Shown here piece after piece: positions 13,293 through 26,262 of a stretch of DNA of 64,000 bases. The stretch is from Linyphia triangularis (lineage: Eukaryota > Arthropoda > Arachnida > Araneae > Linyphiidae): positions 8,089,401 through 8,153,400 of the forward strand of contig OZ021722.1 of NCBI GenBank assembly GCA_963978545.1, given 5' to 3'. The stretch's first letter is position 1; each line of letters starts with the position of its first letter. The translations under genes were made by a program, and so were the position numbers. Below the pieces are notes generated by a model. The model saw nothing but the letters and a program-made list of their open reading frames with translations, was not told the origin of the DNA and made no database searches.

Positions 13293-15109
13293 CCAATGTT
13301 AGGTCACCTTAACCTTAACTCTACATATTGTTGCACTACTAAGACTGCTCTAACTAAATTAACATATATTCGAACTTTATAATAAAAAAAGAGTGAGTGC
13401 GTTGACCTCAATGTGCGTGTGTGTACAGTTTTTTAGTAAAAAAAAAAAATTATCGCTGAAAATAAGATAGCTTTTACTATGGCGCTCTCAAATTTTTTAT
13501 TTATTTATTATGTAAACTTTCATTTCTTTTAATTGGTTAAATACGCATCAACAATATTATCTAATTCTATAAAGATTTTCTGTATTAATCCAGTATAAAT
13601 TTCTTTTAAAACTTTAATATAATTCTGATTTGGTTAGGGGGTTACTAATACCAATGGGTACGTATGCTTTATTTCTGACATCCACGAAAGTTTTTAAGGT
13701 GCAGGCGGGCCATAATTAAACTGGTGTTGTTTAGATCAGTCCGGAGTCTGTAGAAATTAATAAATCTTTTTGAAATTTTGTATTAGTACTGCTGGGAAAA
13801 TCTGGTAATGCTGTTTAAATATTATCATAAAATTTTTGAAATGAAAACTTTAAGATATAACTATTTGGATTTTTGCTAATTACGCTTCAAGAACAACAAT
13901 ATATTTAAAACTTCATTGGATTGATTTCATTTTGATTTATTATTTCATTTATAAGGAATAACATGTAAAACTAACAGCCATATAAGCCCTTTTCATCTTA
14001 AAGTTTTATATTTTCCTTTAGTTGCAAAAATTCTCTAAATAGATAGATTTTAATTATATCCAACCTGTACTTTAATATAAATTTTGAGATTGCTTTAACA
14101 TAACACTATATTTTCTTTTATAAATATGATTTAAGGGAACTTAAATTAGAAAAATGTATTCAAAGACCATCTTAAACCGTCAATACACAAATCCTCATAT
14201 TTAAAAAAAAAAATTAAAGAAAAAAAGCAGATTTTTGAAACAAACAGCTTTATATCATCTGAAAATTAGTTTAAATTTCTGCATTATATTCAAATAAAAT
14301 TCCAAACTAAATAACTAAATTAGTTACAGCAGGTAAAATTGTAATAATAATAATAATAATAATACTAATGTTCATATAACCATAGAACATGCTTTTTCAT
14401 CACAAGTAGCATCTCAAATCGGTTACATATTGTGTCTCATATTAGACATATTATCAGTCATATTACCATCAAGTTTGAGTCACTCTTACAAAAGCACCCC
14501 CCATTTGAAATTAGAATTAGAAAGAGAAAAAAAACACACATTTAAAAATTTTGTAACATTAACTGATTTAAATTATTTGTAAGTCATCGGTATTGTCCCA
14601 ATATTTCAGTCATTCATATTTAAATAATAAATCCATACAAAACAATTTTGACTTTTATTTAACAGAACAAATGAAAACTGCCAAAAGCTGCGAATGAGCA
14701 ATATTTACAAATTTGCAATCTAAGCTGACCAGTTTTACAATTATGTTAAATTACTTGATATTCTTCTAGTAGCAATAAATGTCGTTGTATGGGATAATTC
14801 CAGGCACAAGTGCTACATGATACTGCACCGGGACAAAGTTAGATTCTGATTAGTTTATTTATCAAGCAGGGAACATCTACCAGATGGTCTTTCAAGGGGA
14901 AAATGGACTTCATATACATCTTAAATAAGAGAAACCTCGGAAAACTATCAGGAAGTAGCTCACCAATCGTAACTAGTCAAAAATTTTAAAGTCTTTACTC
15001 AATTTGAAAACAGACTACAGAGCGCTAAATATTGCTCGACCCGGTGACTTTTCGTGTGGTAGGGGAATATACCTCTTTTGTGAGTGAGATTGGAGCATAG
15101 CAACATTTA

Positions 15110-15548
15110 AAAACGTGCTAGGCTATGATCCTCAATATTTTGAAAAGAAGTTAAAAACTATATGGAACTCACTTTAAACTGTTAAGGATAAATTACATTT
15201 TTATAATTTAAAAAGTAATTTTGTTTGACTTTATCAAAGGGCTTTAATGATTTTGCATATGAAAGGGTGCAGATACAATGGGTTAATCCAATAAAATCAG
15301 TTCATTTTTATAAGAATTAAATATTTTATTACAATCTATTCATATACTGATGGTATTGAATTGAGAGTTACGTTGATAATTACATAAAATATCAAATATG
15401 AGTGTGTAGGATAAATCGCTACTTCTGATGATTCGGTCAAAAATGAAATATTCAAACATATTTTGAAAAAGAAAATGTCTAAACTAAAACAAATTGTTAA
15501 TGTTATATTACATTTTGTAAAATAAATAGTAATATTAAAAAAATCTTA
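15110..15548 (+). repeat. Internal direct repeat of the hAT element, unit 2
   Basis: Diverged direct copy of 12873-13292. It differs by many substitutions and a small insertion near 15345-15375. The two units are much less alike than the corresponding units of the two hAT copies, so this duplication is an old, fixed feature of the family. Confidence 0.85.
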
Positions 15549-16565
15549 TCATGGTTATTTATTACTGTTAATTATCTTGCACAGCCATACCAATTGAAGA
15601 AACAAACAATCTAGACATAGCATGCACCCTCCAACTCAAGCAAGAAGGACCATTCCATTTACTTCTTCCCCAGAGTAGAGGCATGTTAGTAATTTTGCAA
15701 CTCACATGTGATATGGGATATGGGGCAATGTCACGTGCAAGGGAGGGGATAGTATGACCCTTCCAATTTTATTACTTTGTTTGTGTCCTTCAAATTCAAG
15801 GTCACACAAAGAAGGGGTCATTTTGTTCCCTTCCCTGGGCTGTTTTAAGATCTTTAGGAAAGAATGAAGAGAAACTTCTTGGTCTTAATTTAGCCATAGC
15901 ATCTTGATCGGAACTGTAAGTTCTTGCAATATTTTGTAGAATTGCAATAATGCTATAGTGCCGATTTGATCAAAGCTTTTTCTTAATTATGAATTAGGCA
16001 TTTTATTTTCCAATTACAATTAAAGGATTTTTTTTAAAGCTATTTTAGTGCATGATTTTTTGTACATCGAATGAAGTTTAGGGGGTGCGATGGCACCCCG
16101 ATATTAAACCTTTATAATTAATTGGCCTCTGATCAAGGAGAAAATCATGCTGAAATTGAGAAATTTTAAAATGGTCCTTCAAAATTCATTTTTTAATTTG
16201 AGAATCACACAAGGGGTGAAGATTCTTTGAGCTGTACATTGCAGGTCAACACAATCCCGATCTACTTGTCCCTTCTCAAGCCCATTCCTTCTACGGGTAA
16301 CGAAATAAGGAGTTCGGTTAAGTGGCTTAAAAATCTGTATTAATGAGGCATGAAGAATGTCATAAAAAGCTTAATTTTGTTTGCTGATTTCCATCGATAT
16401 TGATATTAAATAAAAAATAGATGTTACAAATATTAATGAAATGTAAGTTTTTTTTTTTTTTTTTTACTTTGAACTCGGTGAAACTGCCATTTAAAAATAA
16501 TTTAGACGAGATACTTCATGGGGGGTGCGGTCGCACCCCCCGCACCCCCCCTAAATCCGCGCCTG

Positions 16566-17400
16566 CGAATGGAGCAGTGGGGGAAGCTTCACCACAAATC
16601 CAGTCTGTCTCTGAAGTCTTCCACGGTATAGGAGCTTGGATAGTGCGGTGCCAGCTCAGGTGTTGACCTCCCCTTGAAAACGGTTCACAAACTGCAATGC
16701 GCAACCCACGCCCGCCCGTGCTTTGTGTCTTTCGGGTAAGTTGGCGTGATTGGGATACAGGCAAACCTGGAACCTCTTCACGTTTTCTTTCCTTACATGT
16801 CGGAATGAAAAAGGACCATCGAGGCTTCACTTCTCTCCCTTCTTTGTGGTCTGGGGTTTTTTATGGGCCGTTTCACGTACCAGGTAGATGTGAGATGGGG
16901 TGTACAAAGTTGAAGAATTACACTTTGTTGCCCTTGTAGTTATTTCATTCGCATTCCCGCTACATGAATTGAACAGGAATTTACCCTTTTGCTGAATTCA
17001 ACGTTGGAGGAATAAAGCAACGGATAATATTGAGGTAGGATTCATTTGCCCATTGAAGGAGTTATGAAGGGTATGTTGTATTACAACTCAGAAATCAGGG
17101 TTGTTTTAGGGAATTTTTTTAAATTCTACAAAAATCGGAGAAAACGAATGTTTCTGACTGCCAAAACTAACAATCAACAATTTCGTAATCTGAGTGCATG
17201 ATATTTTAACAGGGCCTCGGCTTTTCCAAAGCTCATCGACCGAATGTTCCATTTTGTGATCTTGCAATTTCTGCAGAAATATAGCTTTAAAATATATAAA
17301 ACTATTTACCAAGTGTGCAACTAGAATATCAGTAAATCATTAAAATTTGAAGGGAAATTTAACTTTTTGTTGTACTCATTTCGTTTATTTTTAAAAAATT
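16566..17400. repeat. Inverted duplicated segment, copy A, right part
   Basis: Continuation of 11537-11732. Starting with the right target duplication CGAATGGA, it matches the reverse complement of about 26800-27660: GCAGTGGGGGAAGC, TTGGCGTGATTGGGATACAG, TTCGTAATCTGAGTG and ATATAGCTTTAAAATAT versus diverged counterparts. GC is higher over 16566-16900. Overlapping frames of 80-104 codons occur on both strands, but none is intact in the other copy, so I do not call a gene. Confidence 0.75.
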
Positions 17401-17651
17401 CTGTTGTAATTGCAATAAAGTGTTACAGAAATTCGAGCCAACACTAACAATGGGATTTTCTATTTAAATTTAATCCTCTCATTTGGTAATAAAAAATATT
17501 ATCATTCTTCCTCATTAAAAATAACCAAATCAGAGCACATCAATGATAAGCAAGCAAAATAGAAGCTCGTGCAAAACTTGCTAGAAAGTCAAAATTTTCA
17601 ATTGATTTTTCAAAATGTAAGTGTCTAATTCTCTTTCCAAATTTGGTAGCT

Positions 17652-17900
17652 ACTATACTAAACTTCAACTTAACTAGACATCACTTAGATGATAGATCGT
17701 CACAGTGCTCATAGGTATTTAATCCATTTCGGCGGAGTGAAGACATAATTCTCGCCAAACCTTATCGCCTTTTGTTCTCTACAGGGTTGTGGTTTGGCGA
17801 ACATTATGCTTTCACGCCGCCAAAATGGATTAAATACCTATGAGCACTGTAACGATCTACCGTCTAAGTGATGTCTAGTTAAGTTGAAGTTTAGTATAGT
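17652..17900. mobile_element. Palindromic fold-back MITE (249 bp)
   Basis: The left arm starts ACTATACTAAACTTCAACTT. The right arm ends AAGTTGAAGTTTAGTATAGT, its exact reverse complement. The arms pair over about 90-110 bases, through CTCATAGGTATTTAATCC, with a loop of about 35 bases and few mismatches. A TA dinucleotide lies at each outer edge, so a Tc1/mariner-type MITE is possible, but the family is inferred only. Confidence 0.85.
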
Positions 17901-17939
17901 GATAGTTTGCAGCATATTTAGCACCAGGAGACGCTGTAA

Positions 17940-18370
17940 GTTAACAAAAAAAATTAATTTTAGGGATCATTTCAGAACATTTTAGGAATAATGCTAAAAA
18001 TGTTAGGGATATTTCTTTTGAAGCTGACATAGGCTCCTAACACAGAAATATTCTTTCCAAAGCAAAAATTCTTTCCACCGGCAAAAAAAACCAGCCAATT
18101 TTTTAAAAAAATGAATATCAAACAACTTTTTAGCAAAATAACAGTTGTATAATTATACTAGTATTTTGACAAACACGCGAATTTAATTAAATCCAAATTT
18201 CTCATCTGGAGGAATATCGAGGTTTTTTTCGTGGGGTTTGGAGGAAAAATCAGGAGAATTTCCGCGTTTTCAATTTTTTTAGGAAATTTCGAAAAATTTA
18301 AGTAAACTTTTAGGAATTTTAGGGAGAAACAAAAACTTAAGGAATATTAGGAATTTTAGGGCGAATGCGA
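17940..18370. repeat. Dispersed repeat (GGAATTTTAGGGCGAATGCG family)
   Basis: Recognised by the terminal text GGAATTTTAGGGCGAATGCG preceded by runs of TTTAGGAAT, and by AACAACTTTTTAGCAAAATA within. Relatives lie at about 23430-23756, 34930-35945 and 61145-61325. The stretch ATACTAGTATTTTGACAAAC near 18158 is the uninterrupted counterpart of the site occupied by the mariner-like element at 35191-35752. Confidence 0.7.
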
Positions 18371-20460
18371 CCCGGCCCCAATAATACTTCAATGACTTAA
18401 AGTCACAAGAACATACGGACTTGAGAACTTGCGCAAAATATGAAAGAAGGGTCACTACAGGGAAGTTCAAAAATTGAATTTCCATAATGCCTATTTTTCT
18501 TTAATCTTTAGAACCAGTTATAGTAGGGTTACAGCATACATGATAATTTACAAATACAATATGAGCAACCAACTCTTCTAACTTGTATAACATTTCAATG
18601 AAGACGGTAACTTTGTAGTTAGCCAATTCAAAATGCCAAAAAGCCTATATTTAATCAAACTTTGAAGCCAGCGTAGAGTGGGGCACAGCATGTATGATAA
18701 TTTTTCGATATGCAATATCGATTGTTCTTTTACACTTTTCGAAACCTCAATTTACATTATAGCCCTCGTGTTGCTGACGGTGCCAGATAATCTGAAAACA
18801 ACCAACCAACCTTAGTTTACAATTTGGACATTATGATGAAGCATCATTTGAGAATTATATGGTATTTAATGAGGGCCAAACTTTCCAAATTAAAGGAAGG
18901 GGGCATTCATTCTAGGAGGGCTGTGAAGATAAAACGGTGACACAGTTGTGTCCCGCATGGGACAAAAGTCTACGACATGGCAAAAAAAGGGAGAGGGGAG
19001 GACAAAAATAGGTGAAAAATTTTCTATAAGCGAAAAGGAATTCTTGGGGTGATCAAATGGAAAAGAGTACTTGCAAATACAAAGGCAATGACGAGTGACA
19101 TTTGTCACCTAAGCTAACCCTTTGTCACCTTACAACTGCAATGCTGATGAAAGAACATCAATACAAGAGTATAAATGGTTCAACAAAACAATGCAAGTGT
19201 GTTAAATGCTGGCGTCTGTTTTAATCAATATAGAAAACCTCAAAGAACTTTTCTTAAAAGCAGGCTTTCAATCAAGTTGGGACAGCACTGGCAGTTTGAA
19301 AATCTTATTTTAAAATAGAACTACCTTATGATTTTCAAATTTCTGTAAAACTCTTTGCAAATCGTTCAGAAGCTTACGATGGATTACTCGCCCTTATTCA
19401 ATTATATAACACTAACGCCCGTTTAGGGTTACATCCAAAAGTTGAAAAAGCATTATGAACAAAAAACGCTAAATTAAATAATTGAAAAACAAACAATACT
19501 ATTTTCAAAAGCAATATTTTGTATTAAAATTACATTGCTGAGTATTGGCCAGTTTGGCAAATCTAAGGGCACATTCTAATTAACATTCTAGTAAAGAAAA
19601 TCATTTATTGTACGTAAGAAAACAGCAATGCTTAAAAAAAAAGGAATAAGAAGTGTGGAATCAGTTATTCCAGCGCATTTATGGTTGCATCTGATAAACC
19701 AGAAGTCTCTGATGCAATTATCTTCCATGAAAGTAGCTCTGCTCAATCTTGGAAAGTGTTAATAACTTCACAAATGGTTCATTTTTCTTTCTGATGACCT
19801 TTGATTGCAAGCAATAAGCTCGTTTCGAATCAGTATGAAGGCAGAGTAAGGGAGAGGAAATCTGATTGAACCACAAGAGTACTTCTGAATTTATCTCGAT
19901 AATTATTATAATATTCTTGATTCCTAATATTGTGAACAATAGTTTTTTTTTTTTTCTGCTGACTCTTCAGGGCAAACAATGAGCTCGATTCGAACGAGCA
20001 TGAAGGCACAGTATGGGATATGAATGCCAAAGTTATTTTGATGATTGGGTTTTGCTGAATATTCTCGGTAACTGTGTCGATTGTATATTCTTAGTAACAG
20101 TAACCCTGTGACAGGAAATAAAGTTCCAGACCTTGCATTTCTAAGGGACTCATCAATGTTTTTGATTACTTTACCTTTCTAGGTTAGTTGGCGGGTTATA
20201 TTGAATTGTCATTCAATGTCATATTCAGTGCTTGAGTGCCTTTTGGGACAGAACTCATTTGAACTTGCACATAAGAATTGGGGACGTCTAATGTCGGGAT
20301 CTCAGTCTTTATTTAGGTTTAGACTGAGGATTGCAGTGGGAGCCCTTAACAATATAAAGTACACATAGATCTTGTTTTTCGTGAGATTATTGCTGACAGG
20401 TTATCATTGCTTGCACACACTTCACCCAGCTTAAATGCTTAGAGAACACAAAACCATACG
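18371..20460. other. Non-coding stretch, no gene supported
   Basis: The composition is ordinary for this window. A short duplicated module occurs at about 19780-19880 and 19960-20050 (GACCTTTGATTGCAAGCAATAAGCTCG versus a GGGCAAACAATGAGCTCG relative, each followed by CATGAAGGCA-like text). No splice-supported reading frame was found. Confidence 0.45.
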
Positions 20461-20830
20461 GTTAAACTCACCACACAAAAAGACATCTAGACACCAAGCA
20501 AAATCTACAAACACCCAACAATCCACAATCAAACCAACAATCTACATACATCCAACAATCCATAAAATCCACAATCCATAAAATCCACAATCCATAAAAT
20601 CCACAATCCATAAAATCCACAATCCTAAAATCCACAATCCATAAAATCCACAAAATCCCACACACACACTTCCCAAAAAAACCACACACAAAAATAATCA
20701 CACAAACACACACACACAAAATCCACTCACACAGAAAAAAATAACACTCACGCAAAATCTAGAAACTAAAAATTCATTCACACATTCAAAAAATCCACAC
20801 ACATTCAAAATATCACAAAATCCACCCATA
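20461..20830. repeat. C/A-rich simple and tandem repeat
   Basis: This tract is almost free of G on the plus strand. It includes about five copies of a 16-bp unit, CCATAAAATCCACAAT, at about 20561-20655, and (CA)n runs near 20660-20720. A 95-codon frame on the minus strand encodes only W/C/F/V-rich low-complexity text and is not a gene. Confidence 0.9.
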
Positions 20831-21469
20831 ACAAAGCAATGAATAACCTGTTCGCATCAAAAACACAAAAACAAGCTCTAAAGTTGATTATACGCATTAT
20901 TAAGCATGATTATTATTTTTTGGGGGGATGGGGAATACAAGAGGCGACTATAATTTTTGTTCAAATCTTGATTTTTTTAAATAGAAATTGCAGTAACTTT
21001 CTGTTCAAATAAATATAATTAAAACTTTTCCTCTCTGAATTCTACCACTCTTCAACACTTTATTTTTTACTTACACAAGCCAGGGAAGGAATTACTGAAT
21101 TATTTTACCTACGTCAGTAATAAAATACGATAAATGATATTCTTGACAGGGGATCATGATTTCTCACTTATTTTATTAAGAATATACAAATAACTCGTTG
21201 CAGTATGGCTTGGCGTACTGTACATATTAATGTAACTAAAATGAGATAAGAAGTACAACTTGTGGCTCATAGTAGGAAGTTTTATAATACATTTTCAAGG
21301 CTGGAACAAAATGTTTTTTTCCACAATGTTAAATTTTTAATTTCACTTTGCGATTTCACTACATAATCGGGAGTGTCAACTCTATATCAAAATTAAAATT
21401 TTCCTCGCAAGTTAGGGAGGCAATACTTTTCTAGAGCCCAACCAAACCGCTGATTTTTCATGTAACATA

Positions 21470-21722
21470 GATGCTATCGCATCACAATGTTTCTGCATTC
21501 ATCCTCAATCCATCCGTAACATTAAACTTCTAATGGCTTACCACTACCATGTAAATAGTGCCAAAATATGGATGAATGTGCCTTAACCAATACAAAATTT
21601 CCCCAAATATTCATGAAATTTTAAAAAGTTCCCGGACATTTCCCTGATTTTTTTCAGAATCAGAAAGCTCCCTGACATTTCCCTGATTTCCAGGTTTTTC
21701 CTGTTCTGTGGCCACTCTGACT
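21470..21722. repeat. Dispersed repeat (CCCTGATTTCCAGGTTCTGTGG family), partial
   Basis: Ends in TTTCCCTGATTTCCAGG...TTCTGTGGCCACTCTG. The same module is at 29565-29830, 35945-36260, 43920-44385, 47540-47790 and 50130-50550, with a fragment at 4345. The fullest copy (50130-50550) is about 400 bp. I do not see clear terminal inverted repeats, so the class is unknown. Confidence 0.75.
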
Positions 21723-23429
21723 TCTTCATAAAAAGTCAAATGACAAAAATCACAACTATTTGTAGCCGAAAGTTCTTTTACAGTGGTTACGATTCCTGCA
21801 CATGCTAAAAAAAAGTGCAATGTTTCAAGGAGATAAAGCTTAATATCATCGCAAATACTTACAGAAAGTAAATTGAGCTTTTGCATAAAAAAAAGACTGA
21901 AATTAATACCTGCATTGATAAAGTTTGATCAGATTATGGATGTCGCAAAGTCGACACCAATCTGCTATCTCAACAGAAATCACAATGCATCTTGGGAATA
22001 CCAGATGAAATTGATGACGACGAAAAAGGAACTTGGGTTGGTTGGTTGCTTTGAGATTTATTAGGCGCAAGGGCAACCCGAGGGTCAAACTGCACCAAAA
22101 GTAACTTTGGAATACAGTGGACGAGGGAGAAACTAAATATGTAACTAATGTTTAAGTTGTTGAAAAATATGACATGCAGGAAGGTAAATCCTTCATCTAA
22201 ATTCATATTTTGAAGTATGATAGTTTTCTAATCTTATTATTGTATCAAGTACATTGAAAGAAGCTTATAATCAAGTATATTGAGAGAAGTTTATATGAAC
22301 ATATTATCATGCTTCAGACTTAGGTAACAATACCAAATAATAACCGAGTTTTCTTACATAGGACATAAAATGAAGATTCGGATACAGCCATAATTAAGTT
22401 AAATGATTATCAGAAAGTTGGGGCAATATAACATCAACAACATGTAATATAGAGGACAGAAGCTTACAAATACAGCTATTACACTACTATCGGAAGCGGG
22501 GAAAGAGTACAATTTCGGGTGTAATAACATTCATTTAAATGAGAAACTGTTTTGTCTGACAAAAAATACTGAATGCATTTGAAAAATGTATGAGGGGAGC
22601 AGATGATATACTCGAAGTAGTTCATACTTGTATTAGTTCAGGAATAACGAATTATAATAACAGTAGAACTCAATAATTAACAAGAAGTCAAACAACATAC
22701 TTGTTGATGGAACAATTGTTCAATTGAATAGCATAACTACGGCGCCAAAGAAAGTAATTGAGAAAGAAGCCTACAAATGTGAAACAGTGCAGTAAAGAAA
22801 TTACTGTCCATAACAGAAAAGTTATTTCATACCAAAGTGGATGCACATCCTGAAACAGGAAAGCTACTTGAGTTTAAGACCAGAAAACAAAGTGTTACAG
22901 TAAACAAAATGTACGTCTTTGCAAAGAGTCGCCTGAAAACCGGATGGACCAGAATCGAGAAAAATTGCGATAGACCAAAAGTCATTCAATAAGCCAAACT
23001 TCAACTTATGTTGAAGGTTCACTAACACATAAAGGAATACAACATTCTTAAAACATTAATTGCTAGAACAGTAAAAGGATTTTTATTTATTGAAACGCCG
23101 GAAAAATTTTTATTGTTCTCTAAAAAAAAAATTATCATATAAAGGAAATCATCCTGTTCTTCGTTAAGAGGTGAAACAGATTCACTGGGGCTTCAATACT
23201 CAATACAAGGGTGAATTACTATAGATGCTTTATAATGTTGATGAAGCAACAAGATACGAACAATAATAGTTCTTGCATAAAAATAAGATGCACTTCATGA
23301 ACAGACAGAGAAAAACCAAAATGAAAATTCCATCAAAAGGATATTAATACATAACATAATAAGAAATTTTTTGATCATGTCAATTAAAAAAAAAAATAAT
23401 AACTACAAACAATTTATAAGCAAACAACA
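21723..23429. other. Non-coding stretch with one SINE-like module
   Basis: No gene is supported. At 22033-22083 the sequence GGGTTGGTTGGTTG is followed by GGCGCAAGGGCAACCCGAG. The same combination occurs on the minus strand inside the nested insertion at 55640-55690, which also carries a tRNA-like B-box. This suggests a shared SINE-type core. Confidence 0.5.
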
Positions 23430-23756
23430 ATTATATAGTTTTCAATTTTGACAAACAAGGGAATTTCATTAAATTCAATTATTTAATTTTTAAGCAACAA
23501 TACTACAAAAAGTATACTGCTTCAAATTTAAAACTTGGAACAAATATGTTTTTCACTACAGTTTAAAATAGTTTGTCAAGAATTAAAATTTTAATAATTA
23601 TAATTTCAAAAACTATTTATATTTGGGAGGAATATCGGGAATTATTCGCAGGTTTTGGAAGAAAATCGGGGAATTTTTAATTCTGTTCAGGAATTAGCTA
23701 CAATTCTAGGAATTTTTGGGAGAAAAAAGAAATGTAGGGAATAAGAATTTTTGAGC

Positions 23757-26262
23757 GAACGTCGGTGCTTGGCTCACCAGGAAAATTCAATCTACCCGTG
23801 TAATGACCTCGCGACCCAAAAAAATCGAACGTCGGTGCTCGGTTGACCAGGAAATTTCAATCTACGTATTGTGTGACCTCGCGACCAGGAATGCCTGAAC
23901 ATCGGTGCTCGGCTCACCAGGAAAATTTAATCTACGTGTGGTTTGACCTCGCGACCCAGAAAACCGAACGTCGATGCTCGGTTGACCGAGAAAATTCAAT
24001 CTAAGTATTGTGTGACCTCGCGACCCGGAATGCCTGAACATCGGTGCTCGGCTCACCAGGAAAATTTAATCTACGTGTGGTTTGACCTCGCGACCCAGAA
24101 AACCGAACGTCGGTGCTCGGTTGACCGGGAAAATTCAATCTACGTATTGTGTGACCTCGCGACCCGGAATGCCTGAACATCGGTGCTTGGCTCACCAGGA
24201 AAATTTAATCTACGTGTGGTTTGACCTCGCGACCCAGAAAACCGAATGTCGGTGCTCGGTTGACCGGGAAAATTCAATCTACGTATTGTGTGACCTCGCG
24301 ACCCGGAATGCCTGAACATCGGTGCTCGGCTCACCAGGAAAATTTAATCTACGTGTGGTTTGACCTCGCGACCCAGAAAACCGAACGTCGGTGCTCGGTT
24401 GACCGGGAAATTTCAATCTACGTATTGTGTGACCTCGCGACCCGGAATGCCTGAACATCGGTGCTCGGCTCACCAGGAAAATTTAATCTACGTGTGGTTT
24501 GACCTCGCGACCCGGAAAACCGAACGTCGGTGCTCGGTTGACCGGGAAATTTCAATCTACGTATTGTGTGACCTCGCGACCCGGAATGCCTGAACATCGG
24601 TGCTCGGCTCACCAGGAAAATTTAATCTACGTGTGGTTTGACCTCGCGACCCAGAAAACCGAACGTCGGTGCTCGGTTGACCGGGAAATTTCAATCTACG
24701 TATTGTGTGACCTCGCGACCCGGAATGCCTGAACATCGGTGCTCGGCTCACCAGGAAAATTTAATCTACGTGTGGTTTGACCTCGCGACCCAGAAAACCG
24801 AACGTCGGTGCTCGGTTGACCGGGAAATTTCAATCTACGTATTGTGTGACCTCGCGACCCAGAATGCCTGAACATCGGTGCTCGGCTCACCAGGAAAATT
24901 TAATCTACGTGTGGTTTGACCTCGCGACCCAGAAAACCGAACGTCGATGCTCGGTTGACCGAGAAAATTCAATCTAAGTATTGTGTGACCTCGCGACCCG
25001 GAATGCCTGAACATCGGTGCTCGGCTCACCAGGAAAATTTAATCTACGTGTGGTTTGACCTCGCGACCCAGAAAACCGAACGTCGGTGCTGGTTGACCGG
25101 GAAAATTCAATCTACGTATTGTGTGACCTCGCGACCCGGAATGCCTGAACATCGGTGCTTGGCTCACCAGGAAAATTTAATCTACGTGTGGTTTGACCTC
25201 GCGACCCAGAAAACCGAATGTCGGTGCTCGGTTGACCGGGAAAATTCAATCTACGTATTGTGTGACCTCGCGACCCGGAATGCCTGAACATCGGTGCTCG
25301 GCTCACCAGGAAAATTTAATCTACGTGTGGTTTGACCTCGCGACCCAGAAAACCGAACGTCGGTGCTCGGTTGAATGGGAAATTTCAATCTACGTATTGT
25401 GTGACCTCGCGACCCGGAATGCCTGAACATCGGTGCTCGGCTCACCAGGAAAATTTAATCTACGTGTGGTTTGACCTCGCGACCCAGAAAACCGAACGTC
25501 GGTGCTCGGTTGACCGGGAAATTTCAATCTACGTATTGTGTGACCTCGCGACCCGGGATGCCTGAACATCGGTGCTCGGCTCACCAGGAAAATTTAATCT
25601 ACGTGTGGTTTGACCTCGCGACCCAGAAAACCGAACGTCGGTGCTCGGTTGACCGGGAAATTTCAATCTACGTATTGTGTGACCTCGCGACCCGGAATGC
25701 CTGAACATCGGTGCTCGGCTCACCAGGAAAATTTAATCTACGTGTGGTTTGACCTCGCGACCCAGAAAACCGAACGTCGGTGCTCGGTTGACCGGGAAAT
25801 TTCAATCTACGTATTGTGTGACCTCGCGACCCAGAATGCCTGAACATCGGTGCTCGGCTCACCAGGAAAATTTAATCTACGTGTGGTTTGACCTCGCGAC
25901 CCAGAAAGCCGAACGTCGGTGCTCGGTTGACCGGGAAATTTCAATCTACGTATTGTGTGACCTCGCGACCCGGAATGCCTGAACATCGGTGCTCGGCTCA
26001 CCAGGAAAATTTAATCTACGTGTGGTTTGACCTCGCGACCCAGAAAACCGAACGTCGGTGCTCGGTTGACCGGGAAATTTCAATCTACGTATTGTGTGAC
26101 CTCGCGACCCGGAATGCCTGAACATCGGTGCTCGGCTCACCAGGAAAATTTAATCTACGTGTGGTTTGACCTCGCGACCCAGAAAACCGAACGTCGGTGT
26201 TCGGTTGACTGGGAAAATTCAATCTACGTTTAGTGTGACCTCGCGACCCGGAAAGCCAAACT
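23757..26262. repeat. 139-bp dimeric satellite, about 18 dimers
   Basis: Each 139-bp dimer joins two related monomers of about 69 and 70 bp. Both carry GACCTCGCGACCC and TCGGTGCTCGG followed by CACCAGG or GACCGGG, then AATTTAATCTACG-type text. GC is about 50%, far above its surroundings. Units are near-identical. Rare variants (GTCGATGCTCGG with CTAAGTATTG at about 23970 and 24943; GGTGCTTGGC at 24183 and 25155; GAATGTCGG at 24244 and 25216) recur about 972-973 bp apart, which is seven dimers, so a second-order duplication took place. One unit near 25089 lacks a base. Staggered frames of 64-77 codons on both strands are artefacts of the repeat. Confidence 0.97.

Larger units (their letters stand above)
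11733..16565. mobile_element. Non-autonomous hAT element, copy 1 (4833 bp)
   Basis: The ends are CAGGGGCGGATTTAGAGG at the left and CCTAAATCCGCGCCTG at the right, an imperfect terminal inverted repeat starting CAGG and typical of the hAT superfamily. The flanks carry an exact 8-bp target duplication, CGAATGGA, at 11725-11732 and 16566-16573. Subterminal GC-rich text can fold (GGGGGGTGCGGTCGCACCCC near the right end), and a related palindrome lies near 16079-16101. No transposase frame is visible in 4.8 kb, so it would need an autonomous partner to move. A second copy of the same family is at 52851-58478, with only scattered differences and small indels. Confidence 0.93.

Noticed and set aside
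16516..16939. Overlapping frames of 80-104 codons at the right edge of hAT copy 1
   Set aside because: The 104-codon frame runs across the transposon junction, and the inverted copy at 26.8-27.8 kb does not keep these frames intact.
20468..20755. 95-codon minus-strand frame rich in W, C and F
   Set aside because: Direct translation of a C/A-rich tandem repeat; no start context, homology or splice support.
23757..26262. CRISPR-like array of regular repeats
   Set aside because: There are no unique spacers: the whole 139-bp dimer is repeated, and the genome is eukaryotic.
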